Assembly: GCA_025355245.1 (NCBI GenBank)
Contig: JANXZZ010000052.1
Location: forward strand, 20,814 to 84,813
Length of the DNA stretch: 64,000 nt
From: Pseudomonadota bacterium
Lineage (GTDB): Bacteria > Pseudomonadota > Gammaproteobacteria > Steroidobacterales > Steroidobacteraceae
Direction of reading: 5' to 3'
Below are positions 11,150 through 21,000 of this stretch, piece by piece. The notes beneath the pieces are model-generated. The model searched no databases and was not told where the DNA came from. It saw only the letters and a list, made by a program, of their open reading frames with translations. Made by a program: the position numbers and the translations under genes. Position 1 is the stretch's first letter; each line of letters starts with the position of its first letter.

Positions 11150-11638
11150 CTAGTCCGTAACCGCGCGAGACGCGGGCTTCGCCTTGTCCTTGACGATGAA
11201 CACCAGCATCTTTGCCGGCCTCGTGCGACTCGCATTCGCGGAAACCTGATGGATGTCATCCGGCCCTTCGTAGAAAGTCTGCCCGCGCCGCAGTGTCCGT
11301 GCGGCAGCGCCACGCACCTGCATGGACAGCGCACCCTCGAGAACGTACACGAACACCTGCGCATCGTGACGGTGCGGAAGAGAGGCACCTCCCGGCAGGT
11401 AGGTGACCGTGATCATCACGATTTCCTTGCCCGGATCCCCGACAAGGTTCTGGGTCATCAGACCCCGTACGATCGCATCGGACACTGGCGGCGCGTCTTG
11501 GCAATACGCCCCTGGCGGGCAAAGCGCGGCGGCGACCGCCACGCACCAGAGCCCCGACAGCGCGCGGCCGGCCCTTCGAGGCGGTTGGCGCTGCAGTGTG
11601 CCGCCGCATGAGGGACCGAGTGAGTCGTTGAATGTCAT
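11150..11638 (-). CDS. Exported small cupin-domain protein
   Basis: The chosen ATG (MTFNDSLGP) has a strong GGAGG four bases upstream and gives 162 residues with a signal sequence (roughly residues 20-45). The remainder is a single conserved beta-barrel cupin: PGGASLPHRHDAQVFVYVLEGAL supplies the first metal-binding motif (HRH and Gln/Glu), and GPDDIHQVSAN the second His. Such proteins bind a metal or small ligand; no substrate can be named. The neighbouring redoxin gene follows after 8 bases, so the two are probably co-transcribed and act together in the periplasm. An upstream in-frame ATG at 11710 lacks a ribosome site. Confidence 0.8.
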   Translation of the reverse strand: MTFNDSLGPSCGGTLQRQPPRRAGRALSGLWCVAVAAALCPPGAYCQDAPPVSDAIVRGLMTQNLVGDPGKEIVMITVTYLPGGASLPHRHDAQVFVYVLEGALSMQVRGAAARTLRRGQTFYEGPDDIHQVSANASRTRPAKMLVFIVKDKAKPASRAVTD

Positions 11639-12113
11639 CCGTCCTCCGGAGACCGGTGCCGCCCCGAATATCGAAGGCGTTCCCCGGCAAATCGCACTTA
11701 CGGTCCGCATCCCGATACGCCCGTGGAGTAAGACTAATCCCCGATGGGCAGCGTGACAAACATCGCCTCACTAAAGTTTCCGTCGCAGCGTGCGTCGAGC
11801 GGACGGAGCCATGCTCGGCAGGCCCTGCGTGGACAGCGACCTGGCACGCATTGCCAGGCCGCTCGAATGGCCGACCACGCGGCCACCGGACTCGGACCGG
11901 TCCACATGACTTGCCGCAAGACGATGTCCTTTTGGTCACAGTCCCTACGCTAAGCGAGCGAATAGATTTCGCCGGGCGCAATGAACCAAATCGCTGCGCC
12001 GAACCGCCTTGCATCTCGTCGGAATCCTGACTAATTTCTCACACGGGGACTGCGACGCGGCGACGCTCGATCGGGCGTGGCCGAATTCTTCTGTTTATGC
12101 AGGAATCCGCGGC
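11639..12113. other. Divergent intergenic region between the cupin and S51 peptidase genes
   Basis: This stretch of 475 bases contains short open frames on both strands but none with a ribosome site or protein-like composition. It must hold two divergent promoters. I could not pick out convincing hexamers and saw no repeat. Confidence 0.45.
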
Positions 12114-13250
12114 ATGCACCATTTTCGCCGAGCGAGTGCGCCACTCGCGCCGTTCGCCGCTGCCGTCCTCGTGGCGATGGGATTCTCCGACGCGCTGTGC
12201 GGGACCTTGCCGCCGGTGGTTCCAGAGTCTGCCGCGACCGGTGTTGCGCACGACTATCGCGACAAGCATTTCGACTACTTTGTATCCGGCAACCCCGCCG
12301 CGCCGCGCGCTGCGCGGACCACCTTCATGCTGGCATTGATGGGCGGAGGTGGCGCGGTCGACGCGGCGTATGTTGCGATCGCGAGGCACGCCGGTGGCGG
12401 CCACATCGTGATCCTGCGCGCTGTCTCGGACGACAGCTTTGATCCCGAGGATGGCAAATACGGCAAATCGTTCATGACGAAGTGGGGCCCGGTCGTCTCG
12501 GCCGAGACAATCGTATTCCACGACCGCGATGCCTCGTTCGATCCCCGCATCATCGCGAGATTGAAGGGCGCGGACGGCATATTTCTCGCTGGCGGCGACC
12601 AGGGAAACTACATTCGCTACTGGAAAGGCACGCCTGTGCAGGCGGCCCTGAACGCCCACGTGCTGGCGAATCGCCCGATCGGCGGCAGCAGCGCGGGCCT
12701 CGCGATCCTCGGCCACTACAGCTATACGGCGCTCGACGGCGGCAGCATGGAATCGAAGGAAGCGCTCGCCGACCCGTACAACACCGGGGTCACGATCGAA
12801 ATCGACTTTCTCCACCTTCGCGGGCTCGAGCACGTGATCACAGACACGCACTTCTCCAAGCGCTGCCGCCTCGGGCGCTTGATCGTATTCATCGCGCGCA
12901 TCAATAAGGACCACCCCGAAGCCGAGGCATTCGGGATTGGCGTCGACGAGCAGAGCGCCGTGCTCGTGGGTGCCGATGGCATCGGGCGACTCGCGGCGGG
13001 CTCAGCGGGCAGTGCGTGGGTGGTCGTGCCGGGGCGGGCTGCGTCGGTCCTTGCGGAGGGGCAGCCGCTTTCGATGGATGACATTCGTATTGACCGCCTG
13101 GACGGCCGTGGCAGCATCGATCTCGGAACTCGCCGCGTGTCGCATCCGGCGGCAATGACCGTGGACGCAATCGAACGAGGCGCGCCAGCGCGGATGTCGA
13201 TTGCCTCGCCCATCATGATGCGCAACGTCGTTCCATCGGATGAGGACTGA
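12114..13250 (+). CDS. Peptidase family S51, cyanophycinase-like exopeptidase (exported)
   Basis: From the ATG before HHFRRAS, with AGGA nine bases upstream, the product has 378 residues and a signal peptide ending near SDALCG. It shows the S51 landmarks: the glycine-rich MGGGGAVD near residue 78, FLAGGDQGNYIRYWKGT, the nucleophile elbow GGSSAGLAI with Ser193, and a later acidic/His segment (DTHFSKRCRLGRL). S51 enzymes hydrolyse Asp-linked peptides, including cyanophycin dipeptide bonds. The secreted version suggests scavenging of external polymer or dipeptides. It is a single gene, divergent from the cupin operon. Confidence 0.85.
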   Translation: MHHFRRASAPLAPFAAAVLVAMGFSDALCGTLPPVVPESAATGVAHDYRDKHFDYFVSGNPAAPRAARTTFMLALMGGGGAVDAAYVAIARHAGGGHIVILRAVSDDSFDPEDGKYGKSFMTKWGPVVSAETIVFHDRDASFDPRIIARLKGADGIFLAGGDQGNYIRYWKGTPVQAALNAHVLANRPIGGSSAGLAILGHYSYTALDGGSMESKEALADPYNTGVTIEIDFLHLRGLEHVITDTHFSKRCRLGRLIVFIARINKDHPEAEAFGIGVDEQSAVLVGADGIGRLAAGSAGSAWVVVPGRAASVLAEGQPLSMDDIRIDRLDGRGSIDLGTRRVSHPAAMTVDAIERGAPARMSIASPIMMRNVVPSDED

Positions 13251-13487
13251 TCGACCCCGAGCACCCCGACGGAGCGCCTTTTCGCCGCGCTGCAAGGGCG
13301 GCAAGCCCGTATATGTGCTGGTATTGCTATTCGTCGTCGCGCATTAATAGCAAAGACCGAGGCCGGTGTTCTCGCACACACTCAGCGTGACCCGCCCTAT
13401 TGGCAGGCCGTCGCAGCAAACTATATGAACCAAAGGCTTGCGATCTACAATGGCTCCCGCGGCCCGGTCCCCCATCGAGGTGCTGTC

Positions 13488-14339
13488 ATGTTCCGCGCGC
13501 AACACGTTCTGGCCCTTGGCCTTGGCCTCGCGGCACTCGCCCCGGCATTCGGCGCAGCCGCCGTCGATCGCCTTGAAGTCCGCATCGTCACCGGCGCCCT
13601 GGGCGCGCCGGGCGGAGGCTACGTCGAGCTCAGGCTGCACGAAGCAGGCCGCGCCGAGCGCCACCTCTCGCTCGCGGGCGATGCGCCATGGCCGGCCGGA
13701 TCGACCCGCACCGTCTCGGTTCCGCTCGGCGAGCCGCTCGACCCCGATCGGGTGACTCGCTTCGGCATCTACTACCGGGCGGCGGCCGGCACGCCGCGGT
13801 CGTCCTGGGAGATCGCGGCTGCCGACGTCTACGCGCTCTCGGCCGATCACCGCGAGCGTTCGCTCGGCGCGACGATCCACGGGCAAATCCTCAGAGAAGG
13901 CGAAATCGCGAGCGAGGAGGTTGGCGCGTCGCCTCTCGCGTGCAGCGCGGATGCCGATTGCGATGACGGGCGCGCGTGCAACGGCCGCGAGCGCTGCAAT
14001 CCCGGTGCGCGCAATGCGAACGCGCGCGGCTGCGTGGCTGGCGTGCCGCTCGTGTGCCCGACGAACCAGGTGTGCATGGAAGGCCGGGGATGTCGTGGCG
14101 CGGAGGGCTTTGCGCCGCGCGCTACGGACGGCGCAACCGCGGAGGCAGCTGCGCCCAACGCGGCAGCAGCGTCGAGCCAAGCGACGGGTCCCGCGGTCAG
14201 CGGGCCGCCCCAAAAGTGCGACGGCCCCAGCGTACTGCTGGTCCAGGAAGGCAGCGTTCGACACGCGGTGGCGTGTCCCGTGGGCACGAAGTGCGTGTCG
14301 CAACCGGACGGCTCTGGCAGCTGCGCACTCGCGAAATGA
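13488..14339 (+). CDS. Secreted protein with a C-terminal cysteine-rich DxDxDDG-type module
   Basis: The product (283 residues) has a signal peptide (FRAQHVLALGLGLAALAPAFGAAA). An N-terminal ~150-residue domain of beta character follows (IVTGALGAPGGGYVELRLHEAG...). Residues about 150-210 contain eight cysteines in a tight pattern, beginning CSADADCDDGRACNGRERC. Four more cysteines lie near the C terminus, making twelve in all, an even number consistent with disulfides. The D-rich start looks like modules found in secreted proteins of myxobacteria, where Asp residues may bind Ca2+. No enzyme motif is visible. Antisense and upstream frames here are shadows. Function unknown; extracellular or periplasmic. 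Confidence 0.7.
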   Translation: MFRAQHVLALGLGLAALAPAFGAAAVDRLEVRIVTGALGAPGGGYVELRLHEAGRAERHLSLAGDAPWPAGSTRTVSVPLGEPLDPDRVTRFGIYYRAAAGTPRSSWEIAAADVYALSADHRERSLGATIHGQILREGEIASEEVGASPLACSADADCDDGRACNGRERCNPGARNANARGCVAGVPLVCPTNQVCMEGRGCRGAEGFAPRATDGATAEAAAPNAAAASSQATGPAVSGPPQKCDGPSVLLVQEGSVRHAVACPVGTKCVSQPDGSGSCALAK

Positions 14340-14385
14340 AAGCCAGGTTCCGCACGGCTCGGCGCTTGAACGGGTTCCGACCGGC

Positions 14386-15930
14386 ATGAACGGCGCGGAG
14401 TCGCTGGTCCAGACGCTGGTCAACTGCGGCGTCGAGGTGTGCTTCGCGAATCCCGGCACTTCGGAGATGCATTTCGTCGCGGCGCTCGATTCGGCGCCGG
14501 CGTTGCGGCCGGTCCTGTGTCTGTTCGAAGGAGTCGCGACCGGCGCCGCCGACGGTTACGGCCGGATCGCCGGGAAACCTGCCGCGACGCTGCTGCATCT
14601 CGGCCCCGGGCTCGCGAATGGTCTCGCCAATCTGCACAACGCGCGACGCGCGGATTCGCCGATCGTGAACGTGGTCGGCGATCACGCGACCTACCATCTG
14701 CAGTACGACGCGCCGCTGACCTCCGACGTAGTCGGTTTCGCACGCCCGGTGTCGTCGTGGATTTGCGAATCGAAGAGCTCGCTCGCCGTCGCCACCGACG
14801 CCGCGCGCGCGGTACAGGCGGCGCGCGCGGCCCCGGGCGGGATCGCCACCCTGATTCTACCCGCCGACACGGCCTGGAACGCTGCCGAGCAACCGTCGGG
14901 GCCGCTCGCGGACATCCGCGCCGCGGAAGTAGCGCAAGCCACCGTCGATGCCGCCGCGCGGCGCCTGCGCAACGGCCGGCGGACCGCCCTGCTGCTGCGG
15001 GGGCCGGCGCTGCGTGGCGCAGGACTTGAGGCGGCCGGGCGCGTGCGGGCGGCCACCGGCGTGCGCCTGCTGTGCGACACGTTTGCGCCACACGCGGAAC
15101 TCGGTGCGGGACGCGTGCCGGTCGAGCGCATTCCGTATTTCGCGGAGCACATCGTCGAGTTCCTGCGCGACCTCGAGCAGATCATCCTGGTAGGCTCGAA
15201 GCCTCCGGTGTCGTTCTTCGCGTATCCCGGCAAGCCCAGCTGGTGCGCGCCCGAGGGCTGTGAGTTCAGCGCCCTCGCGCAGCCGCACGAAGACGGAGTC
15301 GCGGCGCTAGAAGCGCTGGCGGGCGCCGTCGGCGCACCGGCGCAATCGACGGCGCGCGTCGTTCTTGAGCTCCCCGGCATGCCCGGCGGGCGGCTGACAC
15401 CGTCCGGAGTTGCACAGATCATCGCGAACCTGACGCCGGCCGGCGCCATCATCTCCGACGACTCCGTGACCGCACGCTATCCGCTACTTCAGGCGCTCGG
15501 TGCCGCGCGTCCATCGACGCACCTGCCGTTGACGGGAGGCTCGATCGGGCAGGGCCTGCCACTCGCGGTAGGCGCGGCGATCGCCGCGCCCGACCGCAAG
15601 ATTCTCTGCACGCACGGCGACGGCGCGGCCGCGTACACGATGCAAGCGCTCTGGACGATAGCGCGCGAGAAGCTCGACGTAACGACCGTCATCTTCGCCA
15701 ATCATTCCTACGCGGTGCTCAACATCGAACTACAGCGCGTCGGCATCGGTGCGGCGGGCGCGAGGGCGCTATCGATGCTCGACCTGCACAATCCGGAGCT
15801 CGACTGGGTGCAGATCGCGAGCGGTCTTGGCGTCGAAGCCAGTCGCGCGACGACCTGCGAAGCATTCGCCTCGCAGTACTCCTCGGCGATGAAGTCGCCC
15901 GGGCCGAGGCTGATCGAAGCGGCGGTTTGA
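14386..15930 (+). CDS. Thiamine-diphosphate-dependent decarboxylase/acetolactate-synthase-like enzyme
   Basis: The 514-residue protein has the three-domain ThDP enzyme architecture. The N-terminal PYR domain carries the catalytic Glu48 in FEGVATGAADGYGR. A central domain follows (about 190-320). The C-terminal PP domain holds the ThDP/Mg motif GDGAAAYTMQALWTI starting at Gly411, ending in ANHSYAVLNIEL, where the second motif Asn-Asn is read as N-H. The sequence resembles the acetolactate synthase large subunit/benzoylformate decarboxylase group. No ilvN-like regulatory gene or branched-chain operon is nearby, so a 2-keto-acid decarboxylase role is as likely as acetolactate synthesis. It follows the Cys-rich protein by 46 bases. 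Confidence 0.85.
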   Translation: MNGAESLVQTLVNCGVEVCFANPGTSEMHFVAALDSAPALRPVLCLFEGVATGAADGYGRIAGKPAATLLHLGPGLANGLANLHNARRADSPIVNVVGDHATYHLQYDAPLTSDVVGFARPVSSWICESKSSLAVATDAARAVQAARAAPGGIATLILPADTAWNAAEQPSGPLADIRAAEVAQATVDAAARRLRNGRRTALLLRGPALRGAGLEAAGRVRAATGVRLLCDTFAPHAELGAGRVPVERIPYFAEHIVEFLRDLEQIILVGSKPPVSFFAYPGKPSWCAPEGCEFSALAQPHEDGVAALEALAGAVGAPAQSTARVVLELPGMPGGRLTPSGVAQIIANLTPAGAIISDDSVTARYPLLQALGAARPSTHLPLTGGSIGQGLPLAVGAAIAAPDRKILCTHGDGAAAYTMQALWTIAREKLDVTTVIFANHSYAVLNIELQRVGIGAAGARALSMLDLHNPELDWVQIASGLGVEASRATTCEAFASQYSSAMKSPGPRLIEAAV

Positions 15931-15938
15931 CCGATCGG

Positions 15939-15955
15939 CCCGGGCAGTGCCCGGG
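15939..15955 (+). terminator. Perfect GC hairpin after the ThDP enzyme gene
   Basis: Seven perfect base pairs (CCCGGGC/GCCCGGG) enclose a 3-base AGT loop, beginning 9 bases after the stop codon. There is no T-run, so if this ends transcription it is an imperfect intrinsic terminator or an mRNA 3'-end stabiliser. Confidence 0.4.
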
Positions 15956-16122
15956 TACGCCAGCGGTGTGCCGCCGTCAGCGTGTTCCTGCGAGCGCCCG
16001 CGCCGCCGGATTCTTTCTTGCACTCGGGCGAGCGACTACGGTTGACCCCAATTTCCGGCCCGGCGCGACGTGGGTCCACCGAGCCGTGGATGTAGCCGCC
16101 CGCAGCAGGAGATACGCACAGG

Positions 16123-16587
16123 GTGCACACAGCCAAGTATTGGGGACCCGTGGCAGCGACGTTGCTGTTGGCCGGGATTGGCTTCGCCGCCGAGCCCGAG
16201 CGTGGAGGCACTCCGCACATGGCAATGCGCCAGGGCGAACCGCACCCGGGGCCGCGCGGATACCAGCGGGTGACCGAGCCGCAGGGCTGGGACGCTCGCG
16301 CCAAGACTGTCGACCGTGATGCCTACCAGCACAACTTCCAGGCGGCGCGTAGCTTCCGGGTCGGTCCTTACCACCGGCCGGCAGGTTGGAGCGGGCGTCA
16401 TTGGGGATACGGTGATCGACTGCCGCGCGCGCTCTGGGCGGCGCCGTACATCCTGGCCGACTACTGGCTGTTCGCGCTTGAGGTACCGCCCGCCGGCTAT
16501 GAATGGGTGCGAGCCGGCAACGACGCGCTGCTCGTCGACACCAGCACGGGCGAGGTCTTGCAGGCTGAATACGGGGTGTTTTCCTAG
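16123..16587 (+). CDS. RcnB-like small periplasmic protein
   Basis: A GTG start with AGGAGAT about 11 bases upstream gives 154 residues: signal peptide (ending near GIGFAAEP), a His/Arg/Trp-rich middle (YHRPAGWSGRHWGYGDRLPRAL), and the characteristic C-terminal motif PPAGYEWVRAGNDALLVDTSTGEV. This matches the RcnB family, named for an Escherichia coli periplasmic protein affecting Ni/Co homeostasis. Many family members have no proven metal role. It is isolated from the other metal-related locus in this window (nikR remnant and TonB receptor near 48-51 kb). Confidence 0.8.
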   Translation: MHTAKYWGPVAATLLLAGIGFAAEPERGGTPHMAMRQGEPHPGPRGYQRVTEPQGWDARAKTVDRDAYQHNFQAARSFRVGPYHRPAGWSGRHWGYGDRLPRALWAAPYILADYWLFALEVPPAGYEWVRAGNDALLVDTSTGEVLQAEYGVFS

Positions 16588-16867
16588 CGCAGGCCGTCGA
16601 TCGGACGGCCTCGCGGGTAGCCGCAGGCCCTCGCGCCCCGCAGAGTGCCTAGGGCGTGCACAGGGCCCGTCGTTCGCGTGCTGCTCACGCGGTGACGCGG
16701 GGCAGCGAAGCATTTCCATCCAGACCAACCGGTTACGTACGATCGGCTCGATCGGCCCGCCCGCCGCAACGCGCGTCGCGTCCCCGAACCGGGCGCCGTC
16801 CCGGAGCCGCGTCGTCCGAAACCCCGTGCGGGGGAGCGAGGCGTGAGCGAACTCCCTGTATTCTCGT

Positions 16868-18034
16868 TTGAGCGCGCCATGCGAAATTGCGCCGACGGAG
16901 CCGGGTAGAGGGAGAGCGACGATTCGACTCGAGCAGTTGCGGAGATTTGCTATCGCGCGATCGCTCGGTCGGCCGACCACGCTCCCGCGCGCGCTCGACC
17001 GGCTGGGCTTCGTACAGGCTGATCCGATCCGGGCCCCCGCGTGTGCCCAGGACCTGATCCTGCGGCATAGGGTGAGCGGTTACCGGATCGCCGATCTCGC
17101 GCGCCGCTACCCGACGCTGGCGCTCGATGAGGATTATTTCGTCAACTACGGCTATCTGTCGAGCGCGCATTCGGCGCTCCTTCATCCACGCCGGCTGTCG
17201 CGTCCGGCAAGCCGGGGATCCAAAAAACGCGCTGCGGAGGTTCTGGCCTTTGCGCGCGAACGCGAGGAGGTCCACCCGCGGATGGCTGCGACTCATTTTG
17301 CGCACGGCAGCGTGGCCAACTACTGGGGCGGAACGTCGAACGCGACCACGCGCCTCCTCGACGAGATGCACTACGAAGGACTGCTGCGAGTGCGTCGGCG
17401 TGACCGCGCGATGCGCGTCTACGAGGCGCGAGCGGCGCGGGTCCAGAGCGTCGTGGCGCCGACGCCGCAGGTCCGTGCCGACGCGCTGGTCAACCTCGTG
17501 ATTCGCGTCTACGCGCCGTTGACGGCCTGCGGTCTATCGGCGCTCGTCTACCGGCTGCGCCGCGCCGCGCCGCCTCTGGCCCGCGAATTTGGTGTGAGCG
17601 CTGCGCGCGCCAAGGCGTCCCTGGCGCAGGCGAGGGTCGCGGGCGCGCAGTGGTTCTGGCCCGGCGGCGAGAGCCCGGAGGACTGCGACACCGGCGCGCC
17701 AGCGACGGCGCGTTTCCTCGCGCCCTTCGATCCGATCGTCTGGGACCGCGCGCGCTTCGAGCAGTTCTGGGGTTGGTCCTATCGCTTCGAAGCCTACACG
17801 CCGAGCCCCAAGCGCAAGCTCGGGTACTACGCGCTGCCGCTCCTGTGGTGCGATCGAGTGGTCGGGTGGGGCAACCTGTCGGTCGAGTCGGGATCGCTCA
17901 AGGCGAGCGTCGGCTACGTCTCGGGCCGCAAGCCCGCGGCACGCGCTTTCAGGGGCGCGCTGGAGGCCGAGTTGCAGCGGTTCCGGCACTTCCTACGCCT
18001 CGACGCGAAGGTGTTGAACGAGCCGCAGAATTAG
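16868..18034 (+). CDS. Winged-helix DNA glycosylase-like protein (YcaQ/AlkX type)
   Basis: The 388-residue protein matches the HTH_42/winged-helix DNA-binding family typified by YcaQ, which unhooks interstrand crosslinks. Seen here are the N-terminal LEQLRRFAIARS, the GFVQADPIRAPACAQDLILRHRV stretch with the family's Q-x-D, a middle winged-helix block (about 140-260), and a C-terminal FLAPFDPIVWDRARFEQFWGWSYRFE followed by KRKLGYYALPLLW. The Q-A-D site corresponds to the catalytic region of the family. The start is uncertain: the TTG used here has no strong ribosome site, and no in-frame ATG is available nearby. It is a single gene, convergent with the nSTAND gene. Confidence 0.8.
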   Translation: MSAPCEIAPTEPGRGRATIRLEQLRRFAIARSLGRPTTLPRALDRLGFVQADPIRAPACAQDLILRHRVSGYRIADLARRYPTLALDEDYFVNYGYLSSAHSALLHPRRLSRPASRGSKKRAAEVLAFAREREEVHPRMAATHFAHGSVANYWGGTSNATTRLLDEMHYEGLLRVRRRDRAMRVYEARAARVQSVVAPTPQVRADALVNLVIRVYAPLTACGLSALVYRLRRAAPPLAREFGVSAARAKASLAQARVAGAQWFWPGGESPEDCDTGAPATARFLAPFDPIVWDRARFEQFWGWSYRFEAYTPSPKRKLGYYALPLLWCDRVVGWGNLSVESGSLKASVGYVSGRKPAARAFRGALEAELQRFRHFLRLDAKVLNEPQN

Positions 18035-18082
18035 CCCTGGCCGAATCGAGCGCGCAGCGGACGTCTGCGCACGCGGTGGCTT

Positions 18083-21000
18083 CTACGGACCACCGGAATG
18101 CGGCGTCGCCGTAACGGCCGCCGGCCCGCGACCCGCGACTTCCTCGCTGATGCGCACCGCAAGCTTACGCGTGCTCTTAAGCTCCCGCATTTCCGCGGAA
18201 AGTCCGTTCACGAGCGCTGTCGCCTCGCGCAGATCGGACTCGTGCTCGCCCTTGTCGGCGAGCGCGTGGGCGAAAAGCGCAGCGGCAAGTTCGAGCCGTT
18301 GTTGTTGTGAGTCGACGTTGCGCTTAAGGAAAGCGAGCTCGGTCTTGAGCACGGGGGTCAGGATCGCGCGCGCATCTTCGAGCTGCCCGAGACGCGCGAG
18401 CGCCATGGCTTCCGCCGTCACGGCGCGCGACTCGCGCCGCTTCTGCGTATTACGAAACAGCGGGTCGCCGCGAGCGAGTTCGACGGCAGCATGCGCGGCT
18501 TGCGCGGCCGCTGCGTAGTCGCCAAGACTGTAGTCGGCGTCAGCCGCCGTGAGAGCCGCAGCGATTCGCCGGTCAATGACCGCCCGCTCGATCGCGGCAT
18601 TTGACGATTTGAATCCCGCCAGTGATTCGTCGGCCAAGGCCGCCGCATTGCGCGCATCGACTGGATCGCCACGCAGCAGCGCGATCTCCCCCTTCAATTC
18701 GCTGGTGATTCCCTCGGCCGAACGCAGCAGTGCCGAGTTAGGACTGCGGTCGTGGCGAATGCGCGCGAGTTGGACGTCCGCCGACGCGAGCGATTCAGAG
18801 CCTTGGGCGTTTTCGCCGAGATCGAACAGCAGTCGCGCGCGGGCTACGGTGCCGTAGAGGGCTAGGTTGCCGAGGAACGGAGTGGGATGCGTGTTGGTAC
18901 GCAGCGTTTCGAGGGCGTGAGCGGAATAGACGAGCGCGGCGCGCGGACGCCCCATCATTGTCGCGACGTCCATTGCCCTTCGGTCGGCAGAATCCGCTGC
19001 CAGCCGGTCGTCGGTGTTGGTCGGGTCGAGGCGCAGAAGTGCGGCGGCGTCCGCCGCTGACTTCGCGAAGGCGGCAAGCGCCTCGCCGAGGTGCATTTCT
19101 TCGCGTGCAGTGTCGCCGATATACCCCCAAGCCAGCGCGCGTGAGCGCAGCGCCACCAGATGGCCGGGGCGCAGGTCGAGTACGCGGGAGGCAAGCGCGA
19201 TCGCTTGTTCGGCGAGCTTGCGCACGTCGCCTGTGCGCCCGTGAACCCACATCGGCTCGCACTCGAAGGCCTCCGTCTGAGCATAGTCGGCGGCGGCCTG
19301 GACATCCGTCATGTCAAGCGCACCCAGACTTGCAAAAGCAGTGCGCGCGCGTTCGTACGCGTCCGTCCCGTCCTCGCCCTGATATGAACCGAGGCTCAGC
19401 GCCACAAGCCCGTAGGCGCGACGTGTCGCAACCGTCGCCCGGGGAACATCGAAATAAGGGCGCAGCGTCGCCTCGGCTTGCACAAGGAGAGCAAGCGAGT
19501 CCAGCTTGCCCTGGCGATCGGAGACGTCGCCTTCCGCACCGTAACCCAAGCCGAGGCCGACCGCCGTTTCCTCGCTCGTGTCCCCCGCCGCACGGAGGCG
19601 CTCGAGCGCGCCGACGGCTTCCCCCAGCATCGCGGCCGCTTCCGACAGTTTCCCCTGCTGTTGCAGCGCAATGCCGAAGCGGACCTTGGCGAGCGATGCG
19701 CTGCGGATGGTGTCGCTCGTTTGAAGCGCCGGCGGCAGCGAACGGTAGTAATCGAGCTCCTTCTGGCCAAGGTCGACTACGAGGCCCAGCCGACCGAAGC
19801 CCTCGAGCTCCGCCGCAAAATCCTCGTTCAGGTATCCCAGCAGATGCTCGGCTTCGCTGCGCGCGCGCTCCGCCGCCGCGCGCGTGTCCCCGGCCGCGCG
19901 TTCAGCACGCTGCGCCCGCTGCGTGCTGACGTAGGCGTAGCCGGCGGCCACGATGGCCGCGAGCGCAAGGCACGCGCACACCGTCGCGACCTGGCGCGCG
20001 CGAACGAGGGCGCTCCGCGCGGACAGCTCGCGCGTCTTCTGGTCGGCGAGCAGGCGCTCGGTTGCATCGAGCGCTTCGCGCTCCTGACGCAGGTCACGGC
20101 TGCCCTTGACGACGTCGCAGAGGACGTCGTGGGTCAGCTCCACCCGGCGAACGTCGAGTCGTTCCTCAATTCTTAAAAGGCGCCGGTTCACCAGGACGCC
20201 GAGCGCCCCGGGCGCAGCGCCGGCCGCTGCGAGACTCGCCAGCATCCGTTCCTCGGCAATGTTTTCGCGGAAACCCGACGCTGTCAGGAGCTCGTCCTCG
20301 ATGACGCGACGGACGGCGGTTGGCTGATCGGTGAGCGCCCGCTCGTAGAAACCCCCGAGAATGGCGCTCCGCGAGCCGTCGAGGAGATCGAGCGAGATTT
20401 CGCCGCGCCCCTGCGCGAGGCGCGTGTCATTGAGCTCGCGGCAGATGAGACTGAGGAGCGAGGGCTCGACCTCCGCATTCGCGAGCTCGGACCCGCCCGC
20501 AACAAACCTGACGATCGCCGCGGCAACCTCCTCCGACACGAGTGCGCCGCCTGGCACCGTGACTGCAGCGAGTGCCTGCTGGCCCGTCATGGGGGCGAGC
20601 CGCAGTCGGTTCTGCGTGATGCTTGGCATCGAGGTCTTGAGCCCCTCGAGCGGCGCGAGGTAGTCCTCGCGCAGGGCGATCAGCACCCGGTAGTCGCTGC
20701 GCGCAAAGTCGAAGCGCTCGGCGGCCGCTTCGTCGGATTCGAGCCGCGCTTCGAGGGCCTGGGGTGGGCGGTTCTCGACGAGATCGGAAAGGTCGGCGAT
20801 GAATCCCGCGGCGCGTGCCCGGCCGAAGTCATCGCTCTGCCCGAGGGTGAAGATCTCCTCGAACTGGTCAAAGATGAGCAGCGGAATGAGCGTTGCGCCG
20901 GCCTCGTCATGCAATACATCGTCGCGGTGGTGCAGGAACTCCCACAGCGACTCACCCGCCTCGGCTACTCCGACCTGGGTCCATTCACCGGAGCCGCGCG

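Noticed and set aside
13344..14459. Long antisense open frame across the Cys-rich protein gene
   Set aside because: High GC at the third codon position creates long antisense frames. The plus strand has a signal peptide, a Cys module and a stop where expected; the minus frame has no domain.
16036..16980. Minus-strand open frame across the RcnB-like gene
   Set aside because: No motif, no ribosome site and antisense to a clear RcnB-family protein.
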